Source: Roseomonas sp. (GTDB lineage Bacteria; Pseudomonadota; Alphaproteobacteria; Acetobacterales; Acetobacteraceae). Taken from it: DNA of 64,000 nt. Every line of letters starts with the position of its first letter. The first letter of the stretch is position 1. The notes beneath the pieces are model-generated. The model saw only the letters and a list, made by a program, of their open reading frames with translations. It was not told the origin of the DNA and ran no database searches. Positions 27,753 to 36,475 of this stretch are shown here, one piece after another. The translations under genes and the position numbers were made by a program. The DNA is taken from the NCBI GenBank assembly GCA_020249265.1, contig JADCGA010000003.1, positions 55,309-119,308 of the forward strand, in the 5' to 3' direction.

Positions 27753-28669
27753 CACAACCGCCCTTCATTTCCTGGTTGGGGCATGGCGCCGTCAATTTAG
27801 CGCCGCCCGGCCTGTTTCATGATGTCACGGGCTATGCATTCGTTCTGGATGCATCGCGCCGCGCGATGCAGGCTTTGGTGGACAAGCTCCTCACGCCTGC
27901 AACGCAGGGTAAGGTTTCTTATGAGGTACCGTGGAATTCTGCCTTGCTGAGCGTGACAGACATCGCCCAATGCAGTTCAGGGCCGGAACAGATTGGTTGG
28001 CTACCAGGCAAGGAATTCGCCATTTGGGTGCCGCTACTTGAAAAGCAGCCGCACCAACTGCTACCGCGCGCCGTGCTTTGGGCGCCCTACATCTTCATCA
28101 ACTATGATATCGGCATGGTCACGGGACGAGAGGTTTGGGGATGGAACAAGGCGATCGGCCACATTACTGTGGAACCAGAAGCGAAACCTGCGCGCTTTGC
28201 GTGCAGCACAACCATCTTCCGCAATTTCGCCCCACAAACCCAAGGCAGCTTTGAAGAGCTGCTGGCTGTCACTGGCACAAGGCCAATCACAACCGGCCCA
28301 GCAGATTTTCTTGAATTCCTAACAGCACTATTCGGCGAAGTTGGCGCGGCTGTAGCAAATTCATTGAAAGTCGAACCGGTCATTCCCGCAATCGCCTTGC
28401 GGCAGTTTCGGGATTCGGAGGATCCAATGCGTGCCAGCCATCAGGCAATCGTCAATTCACCCTGCCGCATCACAAAAATGAAGGGCGCGGAGCTGCTTGA
28501 TGACCGCTTCACACTTTCCATAAGAACCTGTGACAGCCACCGCATCATGCATGACATTTTCGGCATGGACCCAACCGAGCCTGTCAGCAAGCGCCCCATC
28601 AGATTGGCGGCGCGGGTAGGGATGGATTTTCAAGCCGAACCAGGAAAGACAATCGTCGCCTGGCCATGA
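27749..28669 (+). CDS. Acetoacetate decarboxylase (ADC) superfamily protein
   Basis: A 306-residue protein. The ADC-like signature appears as NYDIGMVTGREVWGWNKAIG: the Schiff-base lysine position is kept (Lys134), but the neighbouring lysine that tunes it in true acetoacetate decarboxylases is Ala here. The start at 27749 is chosen over an upstream in-frame ATG because it has an AAGGA site 8 nt away and a 4-nt overlap with the oxidoreductase stop. Last gene of the four-gene operon; the opposite-strand oxidoreductase ends 66 nt beyond. Could be a decarboxylase, an aldolase-dehydratase, or inactive. Confidence 0.75.
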   Translation: MTQPPFISWLGHGAVNLAPPGLFHDVTGYAFVLDASRRAMQALVDKLLTPATQGKVSYEVPWNSALLSVTDIAQCSSGPEQIGWLPGKEFAIWVPLLEKQPHQLLPRAVLWAPYIFINYDIGMVTGREVWGWNKAIGHITVEPEAKPARFACSTTIFRNFAPQTQGSFEELLAVTGTRPITTGPADFLEFLTALFGEVGAAVANSLKVEPVIPAIALRQFRDSEDPMRASHQAIVNSPCRITKMKGAELLDDRFTLSIRTCDSHRIMHDIFGMDPTEPVSKRPIRLAARVGMDFQAEPGKTIVAWP

Positions 28670-28735
28670 ACCCGCTGATGCAGCATTTATGCTGACATGC
28701 TTGCACCAAACGACGGCGTCTTGCTCACGTCAACA

Positions 28736-30820
28736 TCAGCTGGCGTGATGGTCTATGGGAAAGCTGGTCTCCGGCAATTCGGTACGCGCCAAAGCCTGCG
28801 CGGCGACCATGCCGGAACCTATCGCCATTTCGACAGACCCGCCGGAAAAGGGCAACAATGTCCAGTCGCCGGCAAGGTAGAGATTGTCAAAAACCATCGA
28901 ATCCGGGGCCAGGCGCGCCGCCAAAGATCCAGGTGGCGCCTGCACATAAAGTTCCGATGGGTCGAGATTGGTGCGGAAAAAGCCTGAGACGGGCGTCGGT
29001 CCTGATGGGCCCATCCCGCGCGAGGCTGGCCAAAGTGTCGGTATCGCAAGGGGCAGCCAGGCATTGGCATCCGCTTCTGCCCAGGCTTCCTCGTTGGGCG
29101 GTGGGTTTTTATTGGAAGGCAAGGGTACCGGTCCACAGAAGTAATGGATGGATTGCGGGCTTGCCGGTCCGGCCGGCCAATCCTCTGCCGGGAGCAGATG
29201 CGACATATCGGCCCAGGTTGCGAAAGGCTCGATAAAGGCTGTTGTCGGCGGTGGGTTGTCGGGGTTGACCGGAAAGCCGAGGGCCTTGCTCGGCACATCA
29301 AGCCAAAGCTGGAAAGCCTGTGTGGCCACGGAAGCGCTGCCATCCAGCATGCCTGACCAGCGCGCATTCCTGCGGAGGTCCGGTGTCACGGGCTTCAGCG
29401 CTTCAGGTGGCAAGGCAAGAATGACGGCATCGAAATCCTGCCCCTGAGTCAGGTTGAACCGTCGGGCACAGGTGGTGTCTTCAGTGCGCTCAAAATGAGC
29501 GGTGTTCTTCAATATGTCGCCATCTTTCAATTGCCCCCAATCGGGCTCACTTGGCCAGCAGCGCAAGCCCTTGACCAGAACAAAGGGATCATAGGGTTTA
29601 TCATCAATCGTCGTTGCCTGTTGGCGCAGCCTTACGCGCGCAATGCTCTTGCCATCGTCGCTTGGCGCAACTTCTTCCAAAGCATGGAACAGCTTTACGT
29701 CAACCCCCTGGGCCTGCAGCGCATCCCACAGCGGCGTGAAGATGGTATCCCCCATGCCCGCATTCATCTTCCAAAGGGGCGCGCCATGGTAACCCAGCAC
29801 CAATTCCTGACAAAGGCGCAGCGTCACGCCGGCGGCAAGAGCACCTGACATCGGATTCTTGGTTTCGCCATTCGGATAAGCAAAGGCCAAGTCATAAAGC
29901 GCTTGGAGCGGCGCGCAATGCAGTACCTCATTCCATGCGTGGTTCTGCTTGAGCCAGTCGCGAAATTCCTGGGCATTCAGCGCATCATAGGCCTTCTGCT
30001 TATCGCGCGCGAAAGCGATGTCACGGAGATAGCCGATGATGATCGCGATACCCCAACCCAGAACAATGGAGAGGCGACGAAGATCATCTGGAAAAGACCA
30101 TTTCATGATCCCTGCCTCGGTGTGCTTGCTGTGTTCAGTAAGCGTGACCTGAAAACGCTTGAGTTCAGCCTCCGCATGCTTGGCGGCCACCCGATCTTGA
30201 CCCAAGACGTTGGCATTCTCGTGAGAAAAATGAATTGGCGTGAACAGTGGTTCGAGCGTCGCTGTTAACTGGACAAATTCCTCTGCAAGCGGGAAAGCTG
30301 CGCCATGGCTATCGGCATAATCTGTCAGCGCCCGCACCAGCTTGCGCAGTGCCGGATGAGGGCCGTGTTCTTCGGCTGCGCCAGTCCTGATCTGCCCTGG
30401 TTGCAAGCCATTGTCGGGAAAGGGGATGGCCCAAGGCAAATAGGCCGAACCATTCTTGTTTGATGTGCTCTTTTCCATGAAGACGACGGTTCGTTCAGGC
30501 GAAAAGGCATCGGCGATACTTGTGAAAGTTCCGGTTGTGCCAGGTGGCATGGCGGCGAATGCAGCCTGCATCGTCCGAAAGGCATTGTTGTAGAAGCCAA
30601 GCCAAATATGCAGCCCATGCTCTTCTATCCGCTGGCCTGCATCCGCCTTGCGCCCGCTGGCGCCCTTGCCCCCGAGACGCCAACCCCGCGTATAGAGTGT
30701 CACATGGAATCGTTCCCTCAGCGCGGGGGTCGAAGAGAGCCAGAATGCCGCCGCAACGCCGCCGCAGCCTCCACCCAGAATGACAACATGTTTGCGCGCG
30801 GGCGGCATGTTTTCAGACAT
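28736..30820 (-). CDS. FAD-dependent amine-oxidase/phytoene-desaturase-like oxidoreductase (copy B)
   Basis: A 694-residue paralogue of the flavoprotein at 25563-27752, convergent to the operon. Shared landmarks are LGGGCGGVAAAFWLS, GWRLGGKGASGRK, EEHGLHIWLGFYNNAF and, near the end, DNLYLAGDWTLLPFSGGSVE with VAAQALA. The start at 30820 (MSENMPPARKH) is supported by an AGGAGG site 7 nt upstream; a longer frame to 30961 lacks this. The two copies probably act on related substrates or successive steps, an inference from similarity and position. Confidence 0.8.
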   Translation of the reverse strand: MSENMPPARKHVVILGGGCGGVAAAFWLSSTPALRERFHVTLYTRGWRLGGKGASGRKADAGQRIEEHGLHIWLGFYNNAFRTMQAAFAAMPPGTTGTFTSIADAFSPERTVVFMEKSTSNKNGSAYLPWAIPFPDNGLQPGQIRTGAAEEHGPHPALRKLVRALTDYADSHGAAFPLAEEFVQLTATLEPLFTPIHFSHENANVLGQDRVAAKHAEAELKRFQVTLTEHSKHTEAGIMKWSFPDDLRRLSIVLGWGIAIIIGYLRDIAFARDKQKAYDALNAQEFRDWLKQNHAWNEVLHCAPLQALYDLAFAYPNGETKNPMSGALAAGVTLRLCQELVLGYHGAPLWKMNAGMGDTIFTPLWDALQAQGVDVKLFHALEEVAPSDDGKSIARVRLRQQATTIDDKPYDPFVLVKGLRCWPSEPDWGQLKDGDILKNTAHFERTEDTTCARRFNLTQGQDFDAVILALPPEALKPVTPDLRRNARWSGMLDGSASVATQAFQLWLDVPSKALGFPVNPDNPPPTTAFIEPFATWADMSHLLPAEDWPAGPASPQSIHYFCGPVPLPSNKNPPPNEEAWAEADANAWLPLAIPTLWPASRGMGPSGPTPVSGFFRTNLDPSELYVQAPPGSLAARLAPDSMVFDNLYLAGDWTLLPFSGGSVEMAIGSGMVAAQALARTELPETSFPIDHHAS

Positions 30821-31163
30821 CAATGGCCTCCTGACCAGTTTCTTGAACGAAACAAGCACATCATTGCATGGTCTTTTTGGAAAGGCATCAGCAAAAACGA
30901 ACGACAATATCGGCACTTGCCTTGCCGATGCCTGACAAGGTGCGACGAATGGCGAAACCACTGCTTTCGCAATCGAAAAAATGCTGCATCAACCTGCATG
31001 ATCGAAGCCGCGGCTTCCACAGGCGCTCGGCACCGGGACATCGCGTAGGCTGCTGTCAAGCGGATAGCAGTGAAACCAGTTTTTCCGATCGCGACACGGC
31101 GCAGCATATCATGCCCGGACGGCGCATCGCTGGATTATTACACGGTCCGTCATGGCGCGACAA
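30821..31163. other. Gene-free stretch upstream of oxidoreductase copy B
   Basis: About 340 nt. It must hold the promoter of the minus-strand oxidoreductase, but I see no clear -35/-10 pair. No conserved frame, tRNA or terminator is recognisable. Confidence 0.4.
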
Positions 31164-31610
31164 TCAGGATGCGATGAACGCGTCAATCCTCATGCCTTTG
31201 GGTTTCAGGTCATCATTGATGACTTTCAACATCGTTTGGCTCAGCCGCTTGTCTTTGATCAGTTGGCGGGACTTGCAGATCGTCAACTTATCCGGGGCCG
31301 CGCCATTACCAAGGTCAATGCCCACGAAGGGCCCCGTCGCTGCGCTGGCATAGGGGCTGTCTTCGGCCTGCGGGTCAGACATGTTGAGCCATTACTGCAA
31401 AAAGCGGATGCGCAGCATACGCTCAACCCCAATCGGTGGGCGCCCGCGCTCCCCCGAAGGGTAATGCGGTTCAATCAGGGCAGAGAGCGCGGCCCAAGGA
31501 ACCACAATGTCCATCTCCGCCAGGAAGCGCTCTCGTCGCGTCTTCGTGTGGTGGCGGTCAAAGCCGAGGCTGAAGAAGCTTTTTGCCGCATGCGAGGTTA
31601 CGCGCAACAA
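31164..31610 (-). pseudogene. IS5-type transposase, nonsense-split and 3'-truncated
   Basis: The N-terminal half of an IS5-family transposase is recognisable: SFFSLGFDRHHTKTRRERFL, IEPHYPSGERGRPPIGVERM, then after an in-frame TAA at 31392-31394 the frame continues WLNMSDPQAEDSPYASA, FVGIDLGNGAAPD and LTICKSRQL. The TAA stands where intact relatives have a glutamine codon (LQQW), a one-base change. The gene ends after ~148 codons, less than half the usual length, with the catalytic C-terminal part missing. Confidence 0.85.
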
Positions 31611-31812
31611 GCGAGAGGCTGCCTGATGCGCGAGTTTTGCGCGGGTTGATTTTCAAAAAGAAGCGCCATCGCGTTTTCCACGCAGGGTTTAACCCGCTTT
31701 CCCCGACCATCAGAAGTTTTGGGTCCGATTGCGATTGCGCCGAGCGGCGCCCGCATCGCCGCCGGGCTCGATCCCGCTTGACCGCCCCACCCTCATAGCC
31801 CCAGATGCCCCA

Positions 31813-32219
31813 AGCGTCAGACGGCCGGGCGGCCGCTGGTTCGTGAGAGATCACGGGCTGGAGGAAAGTCCGGGCTCCACGGGAATAGGGTGCCGGTTAA
31901 TGGCCGGCGAGGGCGACCTCAGGGAAAGTGCCACAGAAAACAAACCGCCGCGGCGTGGCGACATCCTGCGGCAAGGGTGAAACGGTGCGGTAAAAGCGCA
32001 CCGCGCCCCCAGTAATGGGGGCGGCACGGTAAACCCCACCCGGAGCAAGGCCGAATAGGGGCGGACGGCGCGGCGCCGCAAGGTGCTGGCGCAGGGGCAT
32101 TCCCGCCCTTCCGCCCGGGTTGGCCGCGCGAAGCCCGCAGCGATGCGGGCTCCAGAGGAATGGCCGTCCATGCCCCGCAAGGGGCAAGACAGAACCCGGC
32201 TTACAGGCCGTCTGACGCT
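31813..32219 (+). ncRNA. rnpB: RNase P RNA (M1 RNA), bacterial class A
   Basis: The conserved 5' core GAGGAAAGTCCGGGCTCC, the internal CAGGGAAAGTGCCACAGAAA, the GGTAAACCCCACCCGGAGCA stretch and the 3' core AGACAGAACCCGGCTTAC are present in the right order. A perfect 14-bp P1 helix joins 31813-31826 (AGCGTCAGACGGCC) to 32206-32219. It is the catalytic RNA that removes tRNA 5' leaders. A short T-run (TTTTT) a few bases after P1 may end transcription. The small frames overlying it are artefacts. Confidence 0.97.
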
Positions 32220-32320
32220 GCTTTTTCAGCCACAAACCCATCCCCCAGCATCCGCCCCCCGCAAACGTCGAGGGGCTTGCAAGTTTATGAGTCAAATAGC
32301 CGCAAAAGCTGTTTTTTGGC

Positions 32321-32349
32321 TTGTGACCCATCATCACCCGTGTTATGCC
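32321..32349 (+). promoter_or_regulatory. Candidate promoter for mraZ / dcw cluster
   Basis: A -35-like TTGTGA (32321-32326) and a -10-like TATGCC (32344-32349) with a 17-nt spacer lie between rnpB and mraZ. Each hexamer matches the sigma70 consensus only partly (4/6 and 3/6). Confidence 0.3.
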
Positions 32350-32393
32350 CAACTTATCCCATAAAGACTCCTATGCGCTCGGGGGGGCGAGCG

Positions 32394-32424
32394 GGGTTGA
32401 TGCGGGATGGTCGGGCGAGCCGGC
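32394..32424 (+). promoter_or_regulatory. Possible MraZ operator (G-triplet repeats)
   Basis: Upstream of mraZ are regularly spaced G-rich units: CGGG at 32403 and 32412 and CGGC at 32421, each separated by 5 nt, with another GGG at 32394. MraZ proteins bind direct repeats of a TGGG-like core spaced by 5 nt near their own promoter. The core here is CGGG, and the surrounding sequence is G-rich, so this may be chance. Confidence 0.3.
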
Positions 32425-32498
32425 GGGGTCGGGGGGCCCCGTCGGCCGCTGAAACGCCCGGTCTTTGATAATGGCGCAAGGCAGGCGCGCGGGGGGCG

Positions 32499-32957
32499 AT
32501 GACCCAATTCCTGGGCACCCATATCGGCAAATTGGACCGCAAGGGGCGGATTTCCGTCCCCGCGCCATTTCGTGCCGTTTTGGAACGCAGCGGCGCCGAG
32601 GAATTGGTGCTGCGCCCATCCCATCGCGCGCCCTGCATCGAAGCCTGGCCGGTTGCGGCGTTTGAAGCCCTTGCTGCGGGGATTGATCGCCTGGATGCCT
32701 TTTCCGATCAGGCGGATGATCTGGCCGCAGCGCTTTTCGCCGATGCCCACCCCGCGCGCGCCGATATCGAAGGGCGCCTTGTGCTGCCCGAAACCCTCAT
32801 TGCCCATGCGGCGCTGACGGATGCCATTGCCTGTGTTGGCGTGGGGCGGTTTTTCCAGATTTGGGAACCGGAAGCGGCGCGCCGACGTTCGGATGAAGCC
32901 CGGCTGCGCGCGCGCGAACGCGGCCTGACCCTGCCCGCCGCAGGGGGCAAGCCATGA
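32499..32957 (+). CDS. mraZ: Transcriptional regulator MraZ
   Basis: First gene of the dcw cluster; a 152-residue protein with two SpoVT/AbrB-like repeats. The first begins [20 protein letters not shown] with the conserved DxKGR-type loop, and the second contains the [13 protein letters not shown] segment. MraZ binds DNA upstream of its own operon as a regulator of division genes. Its stop overlaps rsmH by 4 nt. Confidence 0.94.
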   Translation: MTQFLGTHIGKLDRKGRISVPAPFRAVLERSGAEELVLRPSHRAPCIEAWPVAAFEALAAGIDRLDAFSDQADDLAAALFADAHPARADIEGRLVLPETLIAHAALTDAIACVGVGRFFQIWEPEAARRRSDEARLRARERGLTLPAAGGKP

Positions 32958-33901
32958 ATACCGAAGGCCATGTGCCGGTGATGCTGGCGGAGGTGCTGGC
33001 GAACCTCGCGCCCCAGGAAGGTGCCACCTATCTGGACGCAACCTTTGGCGGTGGCGGCTATGCGCGCGCCATTCTGGAAGCGGCACCTGGTTGCACGGTT
33101 TTCGCGATAGATCGCGACCCGGATGCGATTGCGCGTGGTGCCGCGCTGGCGCATCGCTTCACTGGCCGGCTGCATCTGATCGAAGGCCGCTTCGGCGATA
33201 TGCTGGCACTGCTGCGTGATCGCGGCATCACCGCGCTTGATGGCGTTGTGATGGATCTTGGCGTCTCCTCCTTCCAATTGGACCAGGCGGAGCGTGGCTT
33301 TTCTTTCCGCGCTGATGGTCCGCTTGATATGCGCATGGAAAAATCCGGCCCCAGCGCGGCGGAATTGGTGAACACCCTGCCGGAACGCGCATTGGCCGAT
33401 ATCATTTTCCGCTTTGGTGAAGAACGTTTCGCCCGCCGCATTGCGCGCGCCATTGTTGCGCGCCGCGCGGAAGCGCCCTTCACCACCACCGCTGATCTCG
33501 CGGCACTCTTGCGCCGCGCCGTGCCGCGCGATCCTTCCGGCATTGATGGCGCAACGCGCAGCTTCCAGGCACTCCGCATCGCGGTGAATGATGAATTGGC
33601 TGAGGTGGAACGCGGCATCGCGGCGGCGATGGAATTGCTCGCCCCCGGTGGCCGGCTTGTCGTTGTTGCCTTTCATTCCCTGGAAGATCGCATCGTCAAG
33701 CAGGCCATGGCGGTGGCATCCGGCCGGGCAGGGGCTTCGCGCCATGATCCGGCGGCGCTGTCTGGCCGCGCCAAGCCGGCCTTTCATTTGCTGACACCAC
33801 GTGCGCTCCGCCCGCAGGATGCCGAATGCAGCGCTAATGCGCGCGCGCGTTCCGCAAGGCTGCGTGGCATTGAACGCCCGGTGAAGGAGCGCGCCGCATG
33901 A
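32954..33901 (+). CDS. rsmH: 16S rRNA (cytosine1402-N4)-methyltransferase RsmH
   Basis: SAM-dependent methyltransferase (formerly MraW), 315 residues. Visible landmarks are [10 protein letters not shown], the SAM motif [26 protein letters not shown], and the [19 protein letters not shown] block; a later segment [13 protein letters not shown] is also diagnostic. It modifies C1402 in the ribosomal decoding centre. Overlaps mraZ and ftsL by 4 nt each. Confidence 0.97.
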   Translation: MNTEGHVPVMLAEVLANLAPQEGATYLDATFGGGGYARAILEAAPGCTVFAIDRDPDAIARGAALAHRFTGRLHLIEGRFGDMLALLRDRGITALDGVVMDLGVSSFQLDQAERGFSFRADGPLDMRMEKSGPSAAELVNTLPERALADIIFRFGEERFARRIARAIVARRAEAPFTTTADLAALLRRAVPRDPSGIDGATRSFQALRIAVNDELAEVERGIAAAMELLAPGGRLVVVAFHSLEDRIVKQAMAVASGRAGASRHDPAALSGRAKPAFHLLTPRALRPQDAECSANARARSARLRGIERPVKERAA

Positions 33902-34545
33902 TCCGCCCGCTTACCCTTGCGAGCCTGATCGTGGCTGCCGGTGCGGGGCTGCATTTGTATCAGGTGAAGCATTCCGTCTCCATGCTCGATCGCGAATTGC
34001 GCGAGGTGAATCGCCAGACGGAAGTGGTGCGCGAACGCACGCAAATCCTGCGCGCCGAATGGGCGCTACTGAATGAACCGGATCGGCTGCGGCAGGTCGC
34101 GCAGCGACATTTGGTGCTGGAACCCATGGCGCCGGCGCAATTCATCCGTGAGGCAGAGCTTGAACGTCGCCTGCCCGCCGCGCGGCCTTTTGCCGGCCCG
34201 GCATCGCTTTTTGGTCCGCCTGAACTGCCGCCCTCAGTGCCGGAAGTGCTGATAGTGCCAAGCCCGCTTGCCGCAGCCCCGGCGCGGCCAGAAGCGCAGC
34301 CCCGGCAAGCGCATGCCGAGCCAGCGCCCCGCTTGAGCGCGGCCATGGCTCCGCCACCCCCCCCGCGTCCGGCACAGCCGCCGGCGTCACAAGGGGTCAC
34401 ACCCGCGCTGCATGTCGCGCCCGCCGCACCGCCGCCGCCCGCCGTGGTGACCTCGGCGCTGGGTGGCGCCAGCGCGGCATTGCCGCCGCCCGTGCCGTTG
34501 TCTCGCCCCCTTCCTGCCGGAGCCCCGCAAGGGACAATTCGTTGA
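33898..34545 (+). CDS. ftsL: Cell division protein FtsL-like, with long Pro/Ala-rich C-terminus
   Basis: A 215-residue protein in the ftsL position. It has a short cytoplasmic start, one membrane segment (residues ~4-20, [19 protein letters not shown]), then a heptad-like coiled coil ([20 protein letters not shown]) with the conserved [20 protein letters not shown] motif. From about residue 100 on it becomes a Pro/Ala-rich, low-complexity tail not found in short FtsL proteins. It links FtsI/FtsW activity to the FtsQ-containing complex at the septum. Confidence 0.85.
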   Translation: MIRPLTLASLIVAAGAGLHLYQVKHSVSMLDRELREVNRQTEVVRERTQILRAEWALLNEPDRLRQVAQRHLVLEPMAPAQFIREAELERRLPAARPFAGPASLFGPPELPPSVPEVLIVPSPLAAAPARPEAQPRQAHAEPAPRLSAAMAPPPPPRPAQPPASQGVTPALHVAPAAPPPPAVVTSALGGASAALPPPVPLSRPLPAGAPQGTIR

Positions 34546-34561
34546 GTGGAGTGGCCATTGC

Positions 34562-36475
34562 ATGAACCAGGCATCGCCCCATGATCCTGAGCCGCCTTCG
34601 CCCGATGCCGTGCCAGGCAATAGGCTGCGCGAACCGGCAGTAGCCGAATCCGCAAGCCGCGCTTTGGTGCGGGTTTCGCAGCCCGATCTGCTGCGCCATG
34701 CCCAATTGGAAAAATCGCGCGGTCGCCTGCTGCTGGCGGCTTGTGGTTTCATGGTGCTGTTTGGCGCGGTGGCGGTGAAGCTTGCAATCGCAACCGTCTT
34801 TGATCCCGCCGAGCCCAAGCGCGCGGCCATGCTTTCCCGCCCCCCAGCGGCGCCGGCGGAAACGCCCGTCTCACGCGCGGCGGTGACGGATCGCAATGGC
34901 GAAGTATTGGCCGTTTCGCTGCCCATGACCGCGCTTTATGCCAATCCAAGCAGAATTGATGATCCCGCTGACGCCGCCGACAAGCTACGCCGCGTGCTGC
35001 CGCAGCTTGATCGCGAAAGGCTGATCGCGCGGCTGACCGGTGAACGCCAATTCGCCTATGTCGCGCGCGCGCTGACGCCACGCGAAATGCAGGCGGTCAA
35101 TAATCTTGGCATCCCCGGCTTGGATTTTGAGGATGCGGAGCGTCGCTTCTTCCCGCAGGGCCGCACCGCCGCGCACATCATCGGTGGCGTAGATGTGGAC
35201 GGCAATGGTATTGCGGGCGTCGAGAAGTATTTTGACGAAAGGCTACGCACACTCCGCCGCGATCCTTTGCGGCTTTCACTTGATATCCGTGTGCAATTGG
35301 CCTTGCGCGATGCCGTGCAGCACGCGATCACGGATTTCAATGGCATTGGCGGCGCCGGCGTGGTGATGGATGTGCATACGGGCGAGGTTCTCGGCATGGT
35401 GAGCCTGCCTGATTACGATGCGAATGATGTCGGTGCCGCCACCGCGGATGAGCGCTTCAATCGCGTGACCGTTGGCGTCTATGAACCGGGGTCCACCTTC
35501 AAGCTGCTGACCGCCGCCATGGCGCTTGATCTGGGCACGGTGCAGACCTGGGGTGGTTATGACGCATCGCGCCCCATTCGCGTTGGGCGACATGAGATCA
35601 ATGATTTCCGTGGCAAGAATCGCTGGCTCGCGCTGCCTGAGATCATTGCCTATTCATCCAATCTGGCATCGGCGCATATGGCGGCGGCGGTGGGGCCGGC
35701 GCGGCATCGCGACTTCATGCAGCGCATGGGCATGACATCGCGCCTGAGCATTGAGATTCCCGAAACGGCGCAACCGCTGGTGCCGGGGCAAAAGACCTGG
35801 CGCGAATTGAACACCATGACCATCGGCTTCGGCCATGGCATTTCGGTAACCCCCCTGCATGTCGCCATGGCAGGCGCAACGCTGGTGAATGGCGGCATCC
35901 TGCGTCAGCCCACTGTTCTTGCGCAGCCGCCCGGCGTTGAACGTGAAGGTGTGCGCGCCATTGACCCGCGCACTTCGGAAAATCTGCGTCGGCTGATGCG
36001 GCTGGTGGTGACGGATGGGTCCGGCAAGGGTGCGGAAGTGGCGGGCTATTTCGTTGGCGGCAAGACCGGCACGGCGCAAAAGACCGGGCCACGCGGCGGC
36101 TATCTGGAAAACAAGCGCATCGCTGCCTTTATCGGCGCCTTTCCCATGCAGGCGCCGCGCTATTCGATCTATGTGATGGTGGATGAACCCAAGCCCAATG
36201 CGCGCAGCCATGGTTTTGCGACGGCGGGTTGGGTGGCGGCGCCGGCTGCGAATATGGTGATTTCGCGCATTGCGCCCATTCTGGGCATGCTGCCGGAACC
36301 CGCCACGCCCGAGATCCAACGCGCCATCGCCATGCCGATGAATGGGCGCGGCGTGCCGGGTGCGGCACCGCCGCCCGCACCACCTGCGGCCAATCGTCCG
36401 CCGCCGCGCCAAACCACTGAATCGTCGCCGCGCGTCGCTGTCACCCAGCGCGAGGCTGCTCTTGCGCCTCGGTGA
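34562..36475 (+). CDS. ftsI: Peptidoglycan D,D-transpeptidase FtsI (PBP3-type)
   Basis: Septal class B penicillin-binding protein, 637 residues. One N-terminal membrane segment (~residues 55-75) precedes the dimerisation domain and the transpeptidase domain with Ser311 and Lys314 (YEPGSTFK), the SxN motif YSSN, and Lys501-Thr502-Gly503. The Pro-rich tail after residue ~600 is low complexity. The ATG at 34562 (MNQASPHD) was chosen because the frame upstream lies in ftsL and no family similarity extends there. Confidence 0.95.
   Translation: MNQASPHDPEPPSPDAVPGNRLREPAVAESASRALVRVSQPDLLRHAQLEKSRGRLLLAACGFMVLFGAVAVKLAIATVFDPAEPKRAAMLSRPPAAPAETPVSRAAVTDRNGEVLAVSLPMTALYANPSRIDDPADAADKLRRVLPQLDRERLIARLTGERQFAYVARALTPREMQAVNNLGIPGLDFEDAERRFFPQGRTAAHIIGGVDVDGNGIAGVEKYFDERLRTLRRDPLRLSLDIRVQLALRDAVQHAITDFNGIGGAGVVMDVHTGEVLGMVSLPDYDANDVGAATADERFNRVTVGVYEPGSTFKLLTAAMALDLGTVQTWGGYDASRPIRVGRHEINDFRGKNRWLALPEIIAYSSNLASAHMAAAVGPARHRDFMQRMGMTSRLSIEIPETAQPLVPGQKTWRELNTMTIGFGHGISVTPLHVAMAGATLVNGGILRQPTVLAQPPGVEREGVRAIDPRTSENLRRLMRLVVTDGSGKGAEVAGYFVGGKTGTAQKTGPRGGYLENKRIAAFIGAFPMQAPRYSIYVMVDEPKPNARSHGFATAGWVAAPAANMVISRIAPILGMLPEPATPEIQRAIAMPMNGRGVPGAAPPPAPPAANRPPPRQTTESSPRVAVTQREAALAPR

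Noticed and set aside
31897..32352. Protein-like frames across 31.8-32.4 kb
   Set aside because: They overlie the RNase P RNA, whose conserved cores and perfect P1 helix explain the sequence.
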